Below, in pieces: positions 1-8,143 of a stretch of DNA of 64,000 nucleotides. Source of the stretch: Phycisphaerales bacterium (GTDB lineage: Bacteria; Planctomycetota; Phycisphaerae; Phycisphaerales; UBA1924). The position numbers and the translations under genes are program-made. Under the pieces are notes generated by a model. The model did not search any database and was not told the DNA's origin. It saw only the letters and a list, made by a program, of their open reading frames with translations. The number at the start of each line of letters is the position of its first letter. Position 1 is the first letter of the stretch. The stretch covers positions 1 to 64,000 of the forward strand of contig CAJPFG010000017.1 in the NCBI GenBank assembly GCA_905339235.1. The letters are read 5' to 3'.

Positions 1-1
1 A

Positions 2-1405
2 CGCCCGGTCGATCCCGCCGACGCACGGGACGTGATCGCCCAGGACCCGGACGCCACGCCGGGCGCCCCCGCCCCGTCGCGCCGCGTCCGTCGCGGCCGC
101 AGGAATCTCGGCGCCGACGCCTTCGCGCAGCTCCCCGTCACGCGGCACGAGCACGACCTGCCCGAGAGTGACAAGCCCTGCCCCAGCTGCGGGACGGTGC
201 GGGAGAAGATCGGCGAGGATGTCACCTGGCAGATCGAGTACATCCCCGGGCACTTCGAGCGCCTGGAGCACGTCCGCTTCAAGTACGCCTGCACGCGCTG
301 CGAGCAGAACGCCTCGCCGGATGGCCCGCAGATCGAGCGTGCCGACAAGCCCCTCGTGGGGGTCGACAAGGGCCTGGCCGGCCCGGGCCTGCTGGCGTTC
401 GTCGTGACGAGCAAGTACAGCGACTACCTGCCGCTGTACCGGCTGGAGGACCTCTTCGGGCGGAGCGGGTTCGAGATCGCGCGCTCGACGATGAGCCTGT
501 GGTGCCGCGACGTGGCGGAGATGGTCACGCCGCTCTACGACCTGATGGTCGAGCGCGTGCTGGCCTCGAAGGTGATCGGCACCGACGACACGGTGATGCC
601 GATGCAGGAGCCGGGGCGCGGGAAGACCCGGCCGGCGCGGATGTGGGTGTATGTCGGTGACGAAGACAACCCGTACCACGTCTTCGACTTCACCCTGAGC
701 CGCTCGCGCGACGGGCCGGCGAAGTTCCTGAAGGGATACACCGGGACCCTGATCGCCGACGCCTACGGGGGGTACGACGGGATCGTCGTGGGAAATGACA
801 TCACCCGCGCGGGCTGCTGGGCCCACGCGCGGCGGAAGTTTGTCGAGGCGGAAGCCGCGCACCCCGCGATCGCCGCCCGGGCGGTGGAGATCATCAGGAG
901 GTTGTACGCCGTCGAGGACCGCGGCAAGGGCCTCAACCCCGCGGCCCGCGGCGAACTCCGCCGCGTCGAGTCGGCGCCGATCCTGACGGCGTTCAAGGAC
1001 ATGCTCTTCGCGTGGCGCGATCAGCTGCTCCCCAAGCACCCGATGGCCCAGGCCGCGGGGTACGCGCTGAACCAGTGGAACGAGCTCACCGTCTTCGCGG
1101 GGATGAGCCCGGCCCTGCCGGACCCCGCGGCCTTCGGCGCCGTGCCGATCGACAACAACGCCTCCGAGCGCGAGATGAAGCGGATCGTGCTCAACCGCAA
1201 GAACAGCCTGTTCGTGGGCAACGAGCGCGGCGGCCGCGCCGCGGCCATCCTCTCCGGCCTCGCCAGCACCTGCCGCCGCCACGACATCGACCCGCAGCGC
1301 TACCTCACGCAACTGCTCACCAACCTCCCCGAGACGCCCGTCAGCCAACTCGACCGGTGGCTCCCCGACGAGTGGAAACGCCGCGACACCCCGCCGCCGG
1401 GGTGA
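2..1405 (+). CDS. tnpC: IS66 family transposase (TnpC), 5' end outside window
   Basis: DDE transposase of the IS66 family. The reading frame is open to the left edge, so the true start is upstream; a GTG at 32 is an internal candidate. Visible hallmarks are a zinc-finger stretch (CPSCG near residues 50-54 and CTRC near 87-90 counted from the GTG), the catalytic-core segment with GTDDT and IADAYGGYDG, the CWAHARRKF block, and the C-terminal IDNNASEREMK block with the catalytic Glu. The helper genes tnpA and tnpB normally lie upstream of tnpC and would be off the window. A candidate right terminal repeat follows at 1425-1436. Confidence 0.93.
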   Translation, partial: RPVDPADARDVIAQDPDATPGAPAPSRRVRRGRRNLGADAFAQLPVTRHEHDLPESDKPCPSCGTVREKIGEDVTWQIEYIPGHFERLEHVRFKYACTRCEQNASPDGPQIERADKPLVGVDKGLAGPGLLAFVVTSKYSDYLPLYRLEDLFGRSGFEIARSTMSLWCRDVAEMVTPLYDLMVERVLASKVIGTDDTVMPMQEPGRGKTRPARMWVYVGDEDNPYHVFDFTLSRSRDGPAKFLKGYTGTLIADAYGGYDGIVVGNDITRAGCWAHARRKFVEAEAAHPAIAARAVEIIRRLYAVEDRGKGLNPAARGELRRVESAPILTAFKDMLFAWRDQLLPKHPMAQAAGYALNQWNELTVFAGMSPALPDPAAFGAVPIDNNASEREMKRIVLNRKNSLFVGNERGGRAAAILSGLASTCRRHDIDPQRYLTQLLTNLPETPVSQLDRWLPDEWKRRDTPPPG

Positions 1406-1424
1406 GGGGGTGGAGTGCGGTTGG

Positions 1425-1436
1425 TTGAACGCTCAC
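1425..1436. repeat. Candidate right terminal inverted repeat of the IS66 element
   Basis: TTGAACGCTCAC, whose reverse complement GTGAGCGTTCAA resembles the GTAAGCG-type ends of IS66 elements. It lies 20 bp after the transposase stop codon. The matching left end is outside the window, so the call cannot be confirmed from this sequence. Confidence 0.5.
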
Positions 1437-1502
1437 CATAGGCCTGGATCAGGATTTGGGGAGCAGGTCAGGTGACGATGGGCGTGCGGCATTTCGACTC
1501 AT

Positions 1503-3365
1503 TCAGAACCTCCTTCCGATTGGCGCACTCGCGAATTCTGTTCTCCGGTCCCGAATGGCAGCGATCAAGTTGGACTGAAGCTTGCGGTCACTACCGATAG
1601 AGTCGCCGTAGAGAATGCACTTCAGATTGGACGTGTCCGTTGGCACATCGGTCAGACTCTGTGAAATGGCAATAATGGGCTTTCCGAGTACCAGTGCCAT
1701 GCCGAATTCCATGTAAACATTCGGACGCTTTCCGGTAAAGTCTACGATTACCAATTCCGCCTGATTGAGCTGAATCCAGATGTCCTGAAGCACCACAGTT
1801 CCACTTCTGTCCCCAAAGTACTTAACAGAATACCCTTCTTTTGAAAGCATGTCGCGGATCAATGGCAGGACGGTTTCCGAAAGGGTCGCCGCTTGGACGA
1901 CAAACACCTGCTTGGGAATGACTACGATGTCTCGTTCTTGCAGCAAGAATGGATTTGGTCGAACCCACATACAGCCCTCGTGTCCTGCGGCAAGCACGGC
2001 CGCCATGAGAATGCCACCCAACGGAGAAGGAATTGGGTTGAGGCCGCCAAACATTAGCCCATCCAGATAATTCAGTCGAATGTGACGACGAAGATCAACC
2101 GGCTCCTCCACAAGTCGAAGGTCATGGAAGCGGATTCCAAGAGGAAACTCCTCGCATCGTGGACCTTCCGTTCGCAACATTGCTCCTTGGACCGTGCCGA
2201 ATCCTTGAATCAATCCCTCCTCATTCGCCAAGAACATTGTGTGGTGGTTGCGCAAGAGCCGCCATCGACCGATATTGTTGGGCGTACGTCTGAGGCCCCA
2301 TTCTTGGAGTGACACCGCCAATTCAAAATTGGCCTTGGTGCCCGTGATGAACCAGTAGCCGTGACTGCGGCGCCAGTTGAGGATCGGCTTAACTTCGGCG
2401 TCCACGGCAGCGCGAGTCCGAATCGGTCGTGCAGACTCACGAGGCAAATCAATGTCCCTCCAGTAGTAGAAGGAACCATCAGGCCGATCTGGCGCAACGG
2501 TGTGAAAGCCGAGCGGCACTGCGATCGGGTGGAAATCATATGAAATACCGTCGATCATCGCCAGGGGCTCTGCGACCATGTCAGGACCGCGGTCAATGAG
2601 GAACCGTAGCAAGAGCCGATGCAGACGCCAGCGGCTACGTGTCGGATCGGTAAGCAACCGCAAAATGGTAAGGGACCGTCGCCTAACCAAGGAGTGCTGA
2701 CTGCCAAATACGGCGAGCGCGGCATTATTCTCGAAGGGGAAGTCTGCTCCAATGTCGACGAGCATCCCACTGGCGCGCGACGCATTCTCCCATGCGACGA
2801 AGGCGAACGTGCTACGTCTGAACCCGAAGGGGTGATTCTGCGCAATGCGAGACAAGTAGTCCATGTCCTGACGCGTGGTGGCCAAGCGAACGTAACGTGG
2901 TGCTGCTGCGGCCGCGGGCAAAAAGAACGAGCCATGAGGAACGGGAGCGCATTGCTCCCAGAGTTCTTTGAATAGCGCAGGAGGGGCATCCCGCCAGCTA
3001 TCAGTGAGAAGCGCATCTTCTCGAAGTTGTGGCAACACTACACGCCCTAAGATGTCGCACCGAACATGAAATGGTTGTTGCGTTGTGAACGGCTCATCGC
3101 TTGCACGGTGTCTGATGGACTTATCCACGACGCGCAACGCAAGGATTTCATGGCCGCGCAGATTCCGGGGGAACAATCCGAGTAGAAGATCATCTACTAG
3201 GAGATCGGACCATGCGTGCCGTTGGTCGATGCTGTGCCCGAACGCTACGATGCCCGTTCGCCCGCCAGAAAGCCAGTTATCGGGGCTGATGCGAAGCAAT
3301 CCAAGTCTCGAATGGCCCTTCTTGGAGTTGCGGAGTCGCAGTTTGGGAATCGGCGATGGAGGCAT
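1503..3365 (-). CDS. Protein with C-terminal TIR-like / nucleoside deoxyribosyltransferase-like domain
   Basis: About 620 aa. The N-terminal two thirds are not recognised. The last ~150 residues contain the pattern ELVIVDFTGKRPNVYMEFG followed by ALVLGKPIIAIS, which is characteristic of the TIR-like / nucleoside 2-deoxyribosyltransferase fold, including the conserved Glu after NVY. In bacteria such domains are often NAD- or nucleotide-cleaving effectors of immune proteins; that role here is inference. The ATG at 3365 is preferred over one at 3431 because the longer form would start inside the neighbouring IS3 remnant. Base composition is less GC-rich than the flanking genes and the gene sits between two insertion sequences, so it was probably acquired. 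Confidence 0.7.
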   Translation of the reverse strand: MPPSPIPKLRLRNSKKGHSRLGLLRISPDNWLSGGRTGIVAFGHSIDQRHAWSDLLVDDLLLGLFPRNLRGHEILALRVVDKSIRHRASDEPFTTQQPFHVRCDILGRVVLPQLREDALLTDSWRDAPPALFKELWEQCAPVPHGSFFLPAAAAAPRYVRLATTRQDMDYLSRIAQNHPFGFRRSTFAFVAWENASRASGMLVDIGADFPFENNAALAVFGSQHSLVRRRSLTILRLLTDPTRSRWRLHRLLLRFLIDRGPDMVAEPLAMIDGISYDFHPIAVPLGFHTVAPDRPDGSFYYWRDIDLPRESARPIRTRAAVDAEVKPILNWRRSHGYWFITGTKANFELAVSLQEWGLRRTPNNIGRWRLLRNHHTMFLANEEGLIQGFGTVQGAMLRTEGPRCEEFPLGIRFHDLRLVEEPVDLRRHIRLNYLDGLMFGGLNPIPSPLGGILMAAVLAAGHEGCMWVRPNPFLLQERDIVVIPKQVFVVQAATLSETVLPLIRDMLSKEGYSVKYFGDRSGTVVLQDIWIQLNQAELVIVDFTGKRPNVYMEFGMALVLGKPIIAISQSLTDVPTDTSNLKCILYGDSIGSDRKLQSNLIAAIRDRRTEFASAPIGRRF

Positions 3366-3427
3366 GTGGATTATCCAAACCGCGCGACTGGCCGTACTGA
3401 CCTGACCCAGTTTCCGTTGACCGACTT

Positions 3428-3569
3428 TCAACCAACTCTATGGGCCTCGAACTGCTCGGGGCTGAGGTAATCCGGGGCGGCGTGCAGACGCGTGCGGTTG
3501 TAGAACATCTCGATGTACTCGAACTCGGGGACTAGGTGATTGGTGATCTCGGATGACCCGGAAGATCAT
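3428..3569 (-). pseudogene. IS3 orfB remnant (start and end only)
   Basis: From the ATG at 3569 the minus strand encodes [11 protein letters not shown], the usual beginning of an IS3 orfB. From 3550 to the stop at 3428, in another frame, it encodes a run with [14 protein letters not shown] and YLSPEQFEA, the typical orfB C-terminus. The integrase core between them, with the catalytic Asp and Glu residues, is absent. The element cannot transpose on its own. Confidence 0.82.
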
Positions 3570-3867
3570 GGCCGGCCTCCTTCGTTCGCGTAGAAGGCGG
3601 TCGAGTGTTGAGAATGTCACGCTCGATCCGCAGCTGGCGGCACTCGGCCTCCAGCTCGCGGACCCGGTTCGCCAGGCCCTGCCGCGCGGCGGGCGGGAAC
3701 ACGTCGGTGGCCCGGTGCGACTGGGCGACCCAGGCGGTGAGCGTGTTGGACGGCATCCCCAGGTCGGCCGCGGCCTGCGCGACGGTCCGCCCCTCCTTCA
3801 GCAACAGCCCCACCGCGCTGTCGCGGAACTCGGCCGTGTACTTCCTCTTGACCATTTCCTTGTGCAT
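3532..3867 (-). CDS. IS3 family transposase OrfA, C-terminus frameshifted
   Basis: About 111 aa as read. Residues 5-60 form the helix-turn-helix ([20 protein letters not shown], then [16 protein letters not shown]), and a leucine-zipper stretch follows ([19 protein letters not shown]). After ERDILN the frame changes: another frame carries the expected STAFYAN tail and stop, so the last ~30 residues given by this frame are spurious. An alternative start four codons later (3855) matches IS3 OrfA better. The protein probably binds the element ends but has no functional OrfB partner here. Confidence 0.8.
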   Translation of the reverse strand: MHKEMVKRKYTAEFRDSAVGLLLKEGRTVAQAAADLGMPSNTLTAWVAQSHRATDVFPPAARQGLANRVRELEAECRQLRIERDILNTRPPSTRTKEAGHDLPGHPRSPIT

Positions 3868-3944
3868 CCGATGAACCTCTCGTCGAAAGGCACCAGCCTA
3901 TCGATCGTTGGTGTCCAGCGGAGGTGGGGCCGTTCAGCTATGCG

Positions 3945-4517
3945 TCACCTTCCAGATCTCGCTATCTGCAGCCTCGCCCAGCGTCGCCATTCAGCGGTTG
4001 TGCCGCGCAGCGAGATGGTCACCAAGTACTCCTCCGTGTGCTCGTCGGTGTTTCCGACACGCACCTGTAGCCGCGTGAGGGCCTGCAGCGTCGAGATGTG
4101 CTCGGGGTAGACCTCCAATGCGGTGAGGTAGGTCACGATTGCGTCGTCAGTCCGACCAGCGAGTTCGAGCGTGAGCGCGAGGTTCATCCTTGGGTCGGGA
4201 TGCCCGGGGAGCAGTTTTCCAGCCCATTCAAACTCCCCTGCCGCGGCGTAGAGCTCACCCCGGCGCAACAGCAACGCGCCCAAGTTGTTGTGCGCGGGGC
4301 CGTGGTACAGGTCGGCTTGCAGAGCCTCGCGGAACAAGCTCTCGGCCTTCGCCGGGTTCGACTCGATGGCAGCTACGGCCTGTTGATGCAAGGCTTCCGC
4401 TCGCGCGACATCGCGGTGTTCCTCCGATTGTCCGCGATACGGACTCCCGGATCGCATGGACGCACAGGCCGATACAAGCAGGATGGTCAGCAACACGATG
4501 AGGGGTCGGAGATTCAA
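3945..4517 (-). CDS. TPR-repeat lipoprotein, secretion/pilus operon
   Basis: 190 aa. The start is a TTG at 4517 that overlaps the stop of the preceding gene (TTGA), giving a signal sequence with the lipobox LLVSAC, so the mature protein is predicted to be lipidated. Residues ~45-160 form tetratricopeptide repeats (AHNNLGALLLRRGELYAAAGEF, then PRMNLALTLELAGRTDDAIV). In related systems TPR lipoproteins such as PilF/PilW act as pilotins that place the secretin in the outer membrane; that is the likely job as the last gene of this secretin operon. Longer readings starting upstream merely run antiframe through the previous gene. Confidence 0.75.
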   Translation of the reverse strand: MNLRPLIVLLTILLVSACASMRSGSPYRGQSEEHRDVARAEALHQQAVAAIESNPAKAESLFREALQADLYHGPAHNNLGALLLRRGELYAAAGEFEWAGKLLPGHPDPRMNLALTLELAGRTDDAIVTYLTALEVYPEHISTLQALTRLQVRVGNTDEHTEEYLVTISLRGTTAEWRRWARLQIARSGR

Positions 4518-5059
4518 GGCTTCGCTCCATCGAACGAGACCGTTCGAACGACGGCCTCGATGGTGATCAGAGCCCGCAGGGGGAGCTGCCGTTCCGCGGG
4601 GTCGGGCCTGCCCGACGCTGAGAGATCGATCGTGCTCACAATCCAGGTCGGGTTGGCTGATCGCCACGCGTCGAGAAACCGCCCCAGCCGCGGCAGCGTG
4701 GTTCCGTCGACGACAATCCTGGCGCCCCGGCGGACAAAGATGGGTGTTCCATCTTGCGCCTTGGCGCTCCCGACCGGCTGTTCGGCGTCGGGCGACAGAC
4801 TCGCCAGGTTCGACGCCTGAAGTCCGGCCGTCGCCAGCGCTGACGTGACCTTCCTCGTGAGATCCATGCTTTCGTCCGCGGACGGGACGCCCGCCATCTG
4901 ACTGCGGAGCGAGAGGATGTCCGCCACGTCGTCGGTGGAGGTCTTCATGTTGTCGCGCATCCTGGCGACACTCGCTTGGGCCGACATCGCCGATCGGCCC
5001 GCCCATGCGATGGCTCCGACGCAGAGCACGCATACCAGGAGAAGCAGGGGCCGGTTCAT
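4514..5059 (-). CDS. Single-pass inner membrane protein, GspM/PilO-like
   Basis: 181 aa. An N-terminal membrane anchor (PLLLLVCVLCVGAIAWAG) is followed by a short coiled coil and a periplasmic ferredoxin-like domain (VTSALATAGLQASNLASLSP, then LGRFLDAWRSANPTWIVSTI). Size, topology and position between a GspL/PilN-like gene and a TPR lipoprotein fit the GspM/PilO subunit, which links the cytoplasmic ATPase platform with the secretin. Assignment rests mainly on synteny. The ATG at 5059 overlaps the stop of the preceding gene by four bases, and its own stop overlaps the TTG start of the next. Confidence 0.7.
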   Translation of the reverse strand: MNRPLLLLVCVLCVGAIAWAGRSAMSAQASVARMRDNMKTSTDDVADILSLRSQMAGVPSADESMDLTRKVTSALATAGLQASNLASLSPDAEQPVGSAKAQDGTPIFVRRGARIVVDGTTLPRLGRFLDAWRSANPTWIVSTIDLSASGRPDPAERQLPLRALITIEAVVRTVSFDGAKP

Positions 5060-5925
5060 GGTGGCTTCCCCTCCGCCCGACGGAGTTCGAGGTTGAGAAC
5101 GGTCGATTGCGGTGAGGTGGAGAGCCGCGGTTCCCCCAGCATCCATCCCGCCGGTGCCGCGAACGTCTCCAGAAACTCGCGCGGCTCGCCGCCTTCCAGC
5201 TCCACCGACAGCGTGATCTCTCGGGCCGTCACGGTGATCGTTCGTGGCTCGACGCCGGTGATTGCGGGCCAACGGCGCAGCAGCGCGGCCAGGCCCGAGG
5301 CGGAATCCACGGCCGCGGGAGGGAGAGAGTCCGTTCCGGTGGCCTTCCGCAGGCTGGAGAGCTCTTGCCGCAGCCCTTCATCCCCCGACGCCACGCTGCG
5401 GACAAGCCGGACGCGGGCTGCTTCCAGTTGCTGCTCCTGATCCTGCCACAGGTTGATCCGACGCACCAGCCCGATGCAGATCAGAAGTGTGCACACCACC
5501 GCTGCGGCGCAGACCATGAGGCTCTGGCGTCGACGCTGAACCCGCAGCGCGGTCGGCTCGAACTCACCCACCAGCAGGTTCAGGTCCCCAGCAGTGACCA
5601 AATCTGTGGCGAACGGAGGAAGCTCCCCGGGGGTCAAGTAGAGCACGCCAGGCTCAAGGCTCGCAAGGTCCGCCCTCCGCGCCGCGCAGACGAGCACGCG
5701 ATCACCCGCCACGGGTGCGCACACCGCATGGACCGCGTCCACCGGATTCGAAAGGTACTCCTGGAGACCCGGAGTCAGCCCGACCGGGAGTTGGCCGCGG
5801 ACTCGCACGCCGGGGGCGTCGAGCAGTGCCCAGAAGAACCGCTCCGGAGGCCAGAACACGTGAGAAGGACCGGGGACCGGGAGCAACTCTCCTGTCGATG
5901 TTATGGCTTCAAACTCGTGGTTCAT
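5056..5925 (-). CDS. Inner membrane assembly protein, GspL/PilN-like
   Basis: 289 aa. A cytoplasmic N-terminal part of ~135 residues, one transmembrane helix (SLMVCAAAVVCTLLICIGLV, ~residues 136-155), a coiled coil, and a periplasmic domain of about 100 residues (SGLAALLRRWPAITGVEPRT). This matches GspL or a fused PilM/PilN, which bind the secretion ATPase and the GspM/PilO subunit. It overlaps both neighbours by ATGA, showing translational coupling. The N-terminal part lacks an obvious actin-like PilM ATP site, so GspL-like is the safer label. Confidence 0.68.
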   Translation of the reverse strand: MNHEFEAITSTGELLPVPGPSHVFWPPERFFWALLDAPGVRVRGQLPVGLTPGLQEYLSNPVDAVHAVCAPVAGDRVLVCAARRADLASLEPGVLYLTPGELPPFATDLVTAGDLNLLVGEFEPTALRVQRRRQSLMVCAAAVVCTLLICIGLVRRINLWQDQEQQLEAARVRLVRSVASGDEGLRQELSSLRKATGTDSLPPAAVDSASGLAALLRRWPAITGVEPRTITVTAREITLSVELEGGEPREFLETFAAPAGWMLGEPRLSTSPQSTVLNLELRRAEGKPP

Positions 5926-6440
5926 CGCGTACCCCCTGCCCGCAGCGCGAGGGTGCGTACTCCGGAGTCGTCCCGGATCGCGACACTATCAGGCCCGATG
6001 CGGTCGATGGTGCGGCCAGCGAGTGTGTCACCTCCGGAGACCACCACCACGCGGTCGGCATCGGGGTCATAGATCACGGCGTGGTAGGCCCCACGGTCGC
6101 TGACGATCCCGAGCAACTGCAGCCGGAGTGGAGGGGCCGGGGTCGAGGCCGCGGTGGTTTCGGCGATCGGGGTCGGCGGGGCCAGCCAAACAGGTGCATC
6201 GAACGCGGCCACATCGAATGGCGGAAGCGCTTGTGAGGATGCATGCAGCAGTGGGGGGGCTATGTCGTTCTCGGGTTCTCTCTCGAGGTTCGCAGTTGTC
6301 CCTATCTCAATCGGTGAGAGCGGCCAAACCGCGAAGACGCCGCACGCCATCGTCCCCGCGCTTAAGGCCGCCACGATTGCCTTCGTCCGCCGTGCGAGAG
6401 TGCCCAGGAGGTCGGGGTTTGATGCCGATCGTGGGTTCAT
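5922..6440 (-). CDS. GspC/PilP-like periplasmic protein
   Basis: 172 aa. One N-terminal membrane anchor (IVAALSAGTMACGVFAVWPL), a proline/alanine-rich linker, then a compact C-terminal beta domain with LQLLGIVSDRGAYHAVIYD and GDTLAGRTIDRIGPDSVAI. This is the homology-region domain of GspC/PilP, which contacts the secretin N-domains. It lies between the GspE ATPase and the GspL-like gene and overlaps both by ATGA. Confidence 0.75.
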   Translation of the reverse strand: MNPRSASNPDLLGTLARRTKAIVAALSAGTMACGVFAVWPLSPIEIGTTANLEREPENDIAPPLLHASSQALPPFDVAAFDAPVWLAPPTPIAETTAASTPAPPLRLQLLGIVSDRGAYHAVIYDPDADRVVVVSGGDTLAGRTIDRIGPDSVAIRDDSGVRTLALRAGGTR

Positions 6441-8143
6441 TCGATTTCATCCAGGGACTCGATCACGCGGGCGACTTCTTCACGCGTCGTCACGCCGCCG
6501 GCGACCAAGGTGGCTCCCGCGTCGCGGAGCGAGACCATCCCAGCGCGCAGGGCCGCGATCTTGATCTCGGCCGCCGACACGCGCCGGCCGACGAGTTCCC
6601 GCAGCGCCGCGTCGAGCACGAGGAGTTCGAAGACCCCGGTGCGGCCCTTGTACCCGGTGCCCAAGCACACTTCACAGCCCTGACCCCCGCAGGCCGCGTG
6701 GGTCTTGCGCACCAGCCGCTGCGCCAAGACCGCCGCCAGGGTCGAGGACACCAGGAACGGCTCGGCCCCCAGGTCCAGAAGACGCGCCACGGCGCTGGGG
6801 GCGTCGTTGGTGTGCAACGTTGATAGCACCAAATGCCCAGTCAGACTCGCCTGCACAGCGATGCGGGCGGTCTCATCGTCTCGGATCTCGCCCACCATGA
6901 TCACGTCGGGGTCCTGTCGCAAAATGTGCCGCAGCCCTGCCGCGAATGTCATTCCCTTCTTCGTATCTACCTGGGTCTGGCTTACCGAGAGACCCGCCGT
7001 CGCGAGGTCGTACTCGACTGGATCCTCGATGGTCATGATGTTGAGTTCACAACCCCCACTCCTACCCGCACCAACGCCACCCACACGCTTTCCCCCGACG
7101 TGTTCACTCCCACTTCCCGGGAGAACCGAGGCTGCGTTGCTCGAACTGATCCAGGCCAGGGTCGTGTACAGCGTCGTGGTCTTCCCGCTTCCGGTGGGCC
7201 CGGTGGAGAGCACGATGCCGCTCGTCCGGCTTGCTTGCCGGAGGTACGAGCGTTCGACCTCGGCCGGCATTCCCAGCGCACCGAACGACAGCAAGTGCGG
7301 GGAATGTCCGGGGTCAAGCAGGCGTATCACAACCCGTTCGCCGTAGGTGCTGGGAAGGGTGCTGATCCGAAGGTCCACCCGGCGACCGGCCTCGCGGCCC
7401 ACCGACCCGCCGATGGTCACGCCCGCCCGACCGTCCTGGGGGGCGCGCTGCTCGGCCACGTCCAGACGTGACATGACCTTGATCCGGCTGACCACTGACG
7501 CGGCGAGGGCGCCGGGGAGTTCGCGGACCGTGTGCAGGACTCCGTCCAGCCTGTATCGCACCAGCGTCTTGCCGCGGATGGGTTGGACGTGCACGTCGCT
7601 GGCCCCACGCAGCAACGCTTCGAAGATCAGAAGGTCCACGAGCCGCACCACGGGCGCCTTGCCTTGGACACTCAGCAAGTCGGACTCCGCGGTCTGCTGG
7701 GCGTCGCGCACCGCGCTGGCGAGATCCCCTTCCACATCGGCCGAGCCCTCGACCGTGACCTTGGGTGTGAGATCGGCCGAGTCGGACTGGATCTTGGCGT
7801 CGCGCTCCACCGCGTTGTGGGCGTACTCCCGATCAATCGCCGCGGCAATCTCCTCGGGCGGGGCGAACTGGGTCACAACCCGCCGGCGGAGTTGGGTGCC
7901 CACGTTGAAGACGGCGATGGGATCAGTGCGGTCGGTGACGAGGAGGTGCTCGGCCTCACCCTGGAGTCCGATGCTCAACAACAGGTGCCGCCGCGCAAAC
8001 TCGTGCGGGATCGTGGCCAGAAACTCCTTCGAGCAACCGCTTGATCGCGGGGCTGTCGCGAGGCCATTCGCAGCGGGGTCGGCCCCTGCGTTGACCGTGC
8101 CCTCGGCCGCCGGGGCTTCCACACTTTGGGCCGGGGGGTTCAT
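6437..8143 (-). CDS. gspE: Type II secretion / type IV pilus assembly ATPase GspE/PilB
   Basis: 568 aa cytoplasmic hexameric ATPase that drives pseudopilus or pilus assembly. It has an N-terminal MshEN-like domain, Walker A GPTGSGKTTT near residue 315, the Asp box VEYDLATAG region (TIEDPVEY), Walker B DPDVIMVGEIRDDETA, a His box (HLVLSTLHTNDA), and the cysteine motif CGGQGCEVC before GYKGRTGVFEL. Unusual is a glycine-rich insertion of about 30 residues between Walker A and TIEDPVEY (starting SSSNAASVLPGSGSE). It overlaps gspD upstream and the GspC-like gene downstream by ATGA. Confidence 0.93.
   Translation of the reverse strand: MNPPAQSVEAPAAEGTVNAGADPAANGLATAPRSSGCSKEFLATIPHEFARRHLLLSIGLQGEAEHLLVTDRTDPIAVFNVGTQLRRRVVTQFAPPEEIAAAIDREYAHNAVERDAKIQSDSADLTPKVTVEGSADVEGDLASAVRDAQQTAESDLLSVQGKAPVVRLVDLLIFEALLRGASDVHVQPIRGKTLVRYRLDGVLHTVRELPGALAASVVSRIKVMSRLDVAEQRAPQDGRAGVTIGGSVGREAGRRVDLRISTLPSTYGERVVIRLLDPGHSPHLLSFGALGMPAEVERSYLRQASRTSGIVLSTGPTGSGKTTTLYTTLAWISSSNAASVLPGSGSEHVGGKRVGGVGAGRSGGCELNIMTIEDPVEYDLATAGLSVSQTQVDTKKGMTFAAGLRHILRQDPDVIMVGEIRDDETARIAVQASLTGHLVLSTLHTNDAPSAVARLLDLGAEPFLVSSTLAAVLAQRLVRKTHAACGGQGCEVCLGTGYKGRTGVFELLVLDAALRELVGRRVSAAEIKIAALRAGMVSLRDAGATLVAGGVTTREEVARVIESLDEIE

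Larger units (their letters stand above)
3398..3936 (-). mobile_element. IS3 family element, internally deleted
   Basis: A 539-bp remnant. The ends are imperfect inverted repeats: on the minus strand the left end reads TGAACGGCCCCACCTCCGCT (from 3936) and the other end, read on the plus strand from 3398, is TGACCTGACCCAGTTTCCGT; about 15 of 24 positions agree. It holds orfA with a frameshifted tail and only the first and last few codons of orfB. No direct target repeat is obvious. It lies 8 bp past the stop of the TPR lipoprotein gene. Confidence 0.8.

Noticed and set aside
32..1405. GTG at 32 as the true start of the IS66 transposase
   Set aside because: The frame stays open to the window edge and IS66 transposases are longer than this version.
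4517..5033. Upstream extension of the TPR lipoprotein to 362 aa
   Set aside because: It would run through the GspM-like gene in another frame and bury the signal peptide and lipobox in the middle of the protein.
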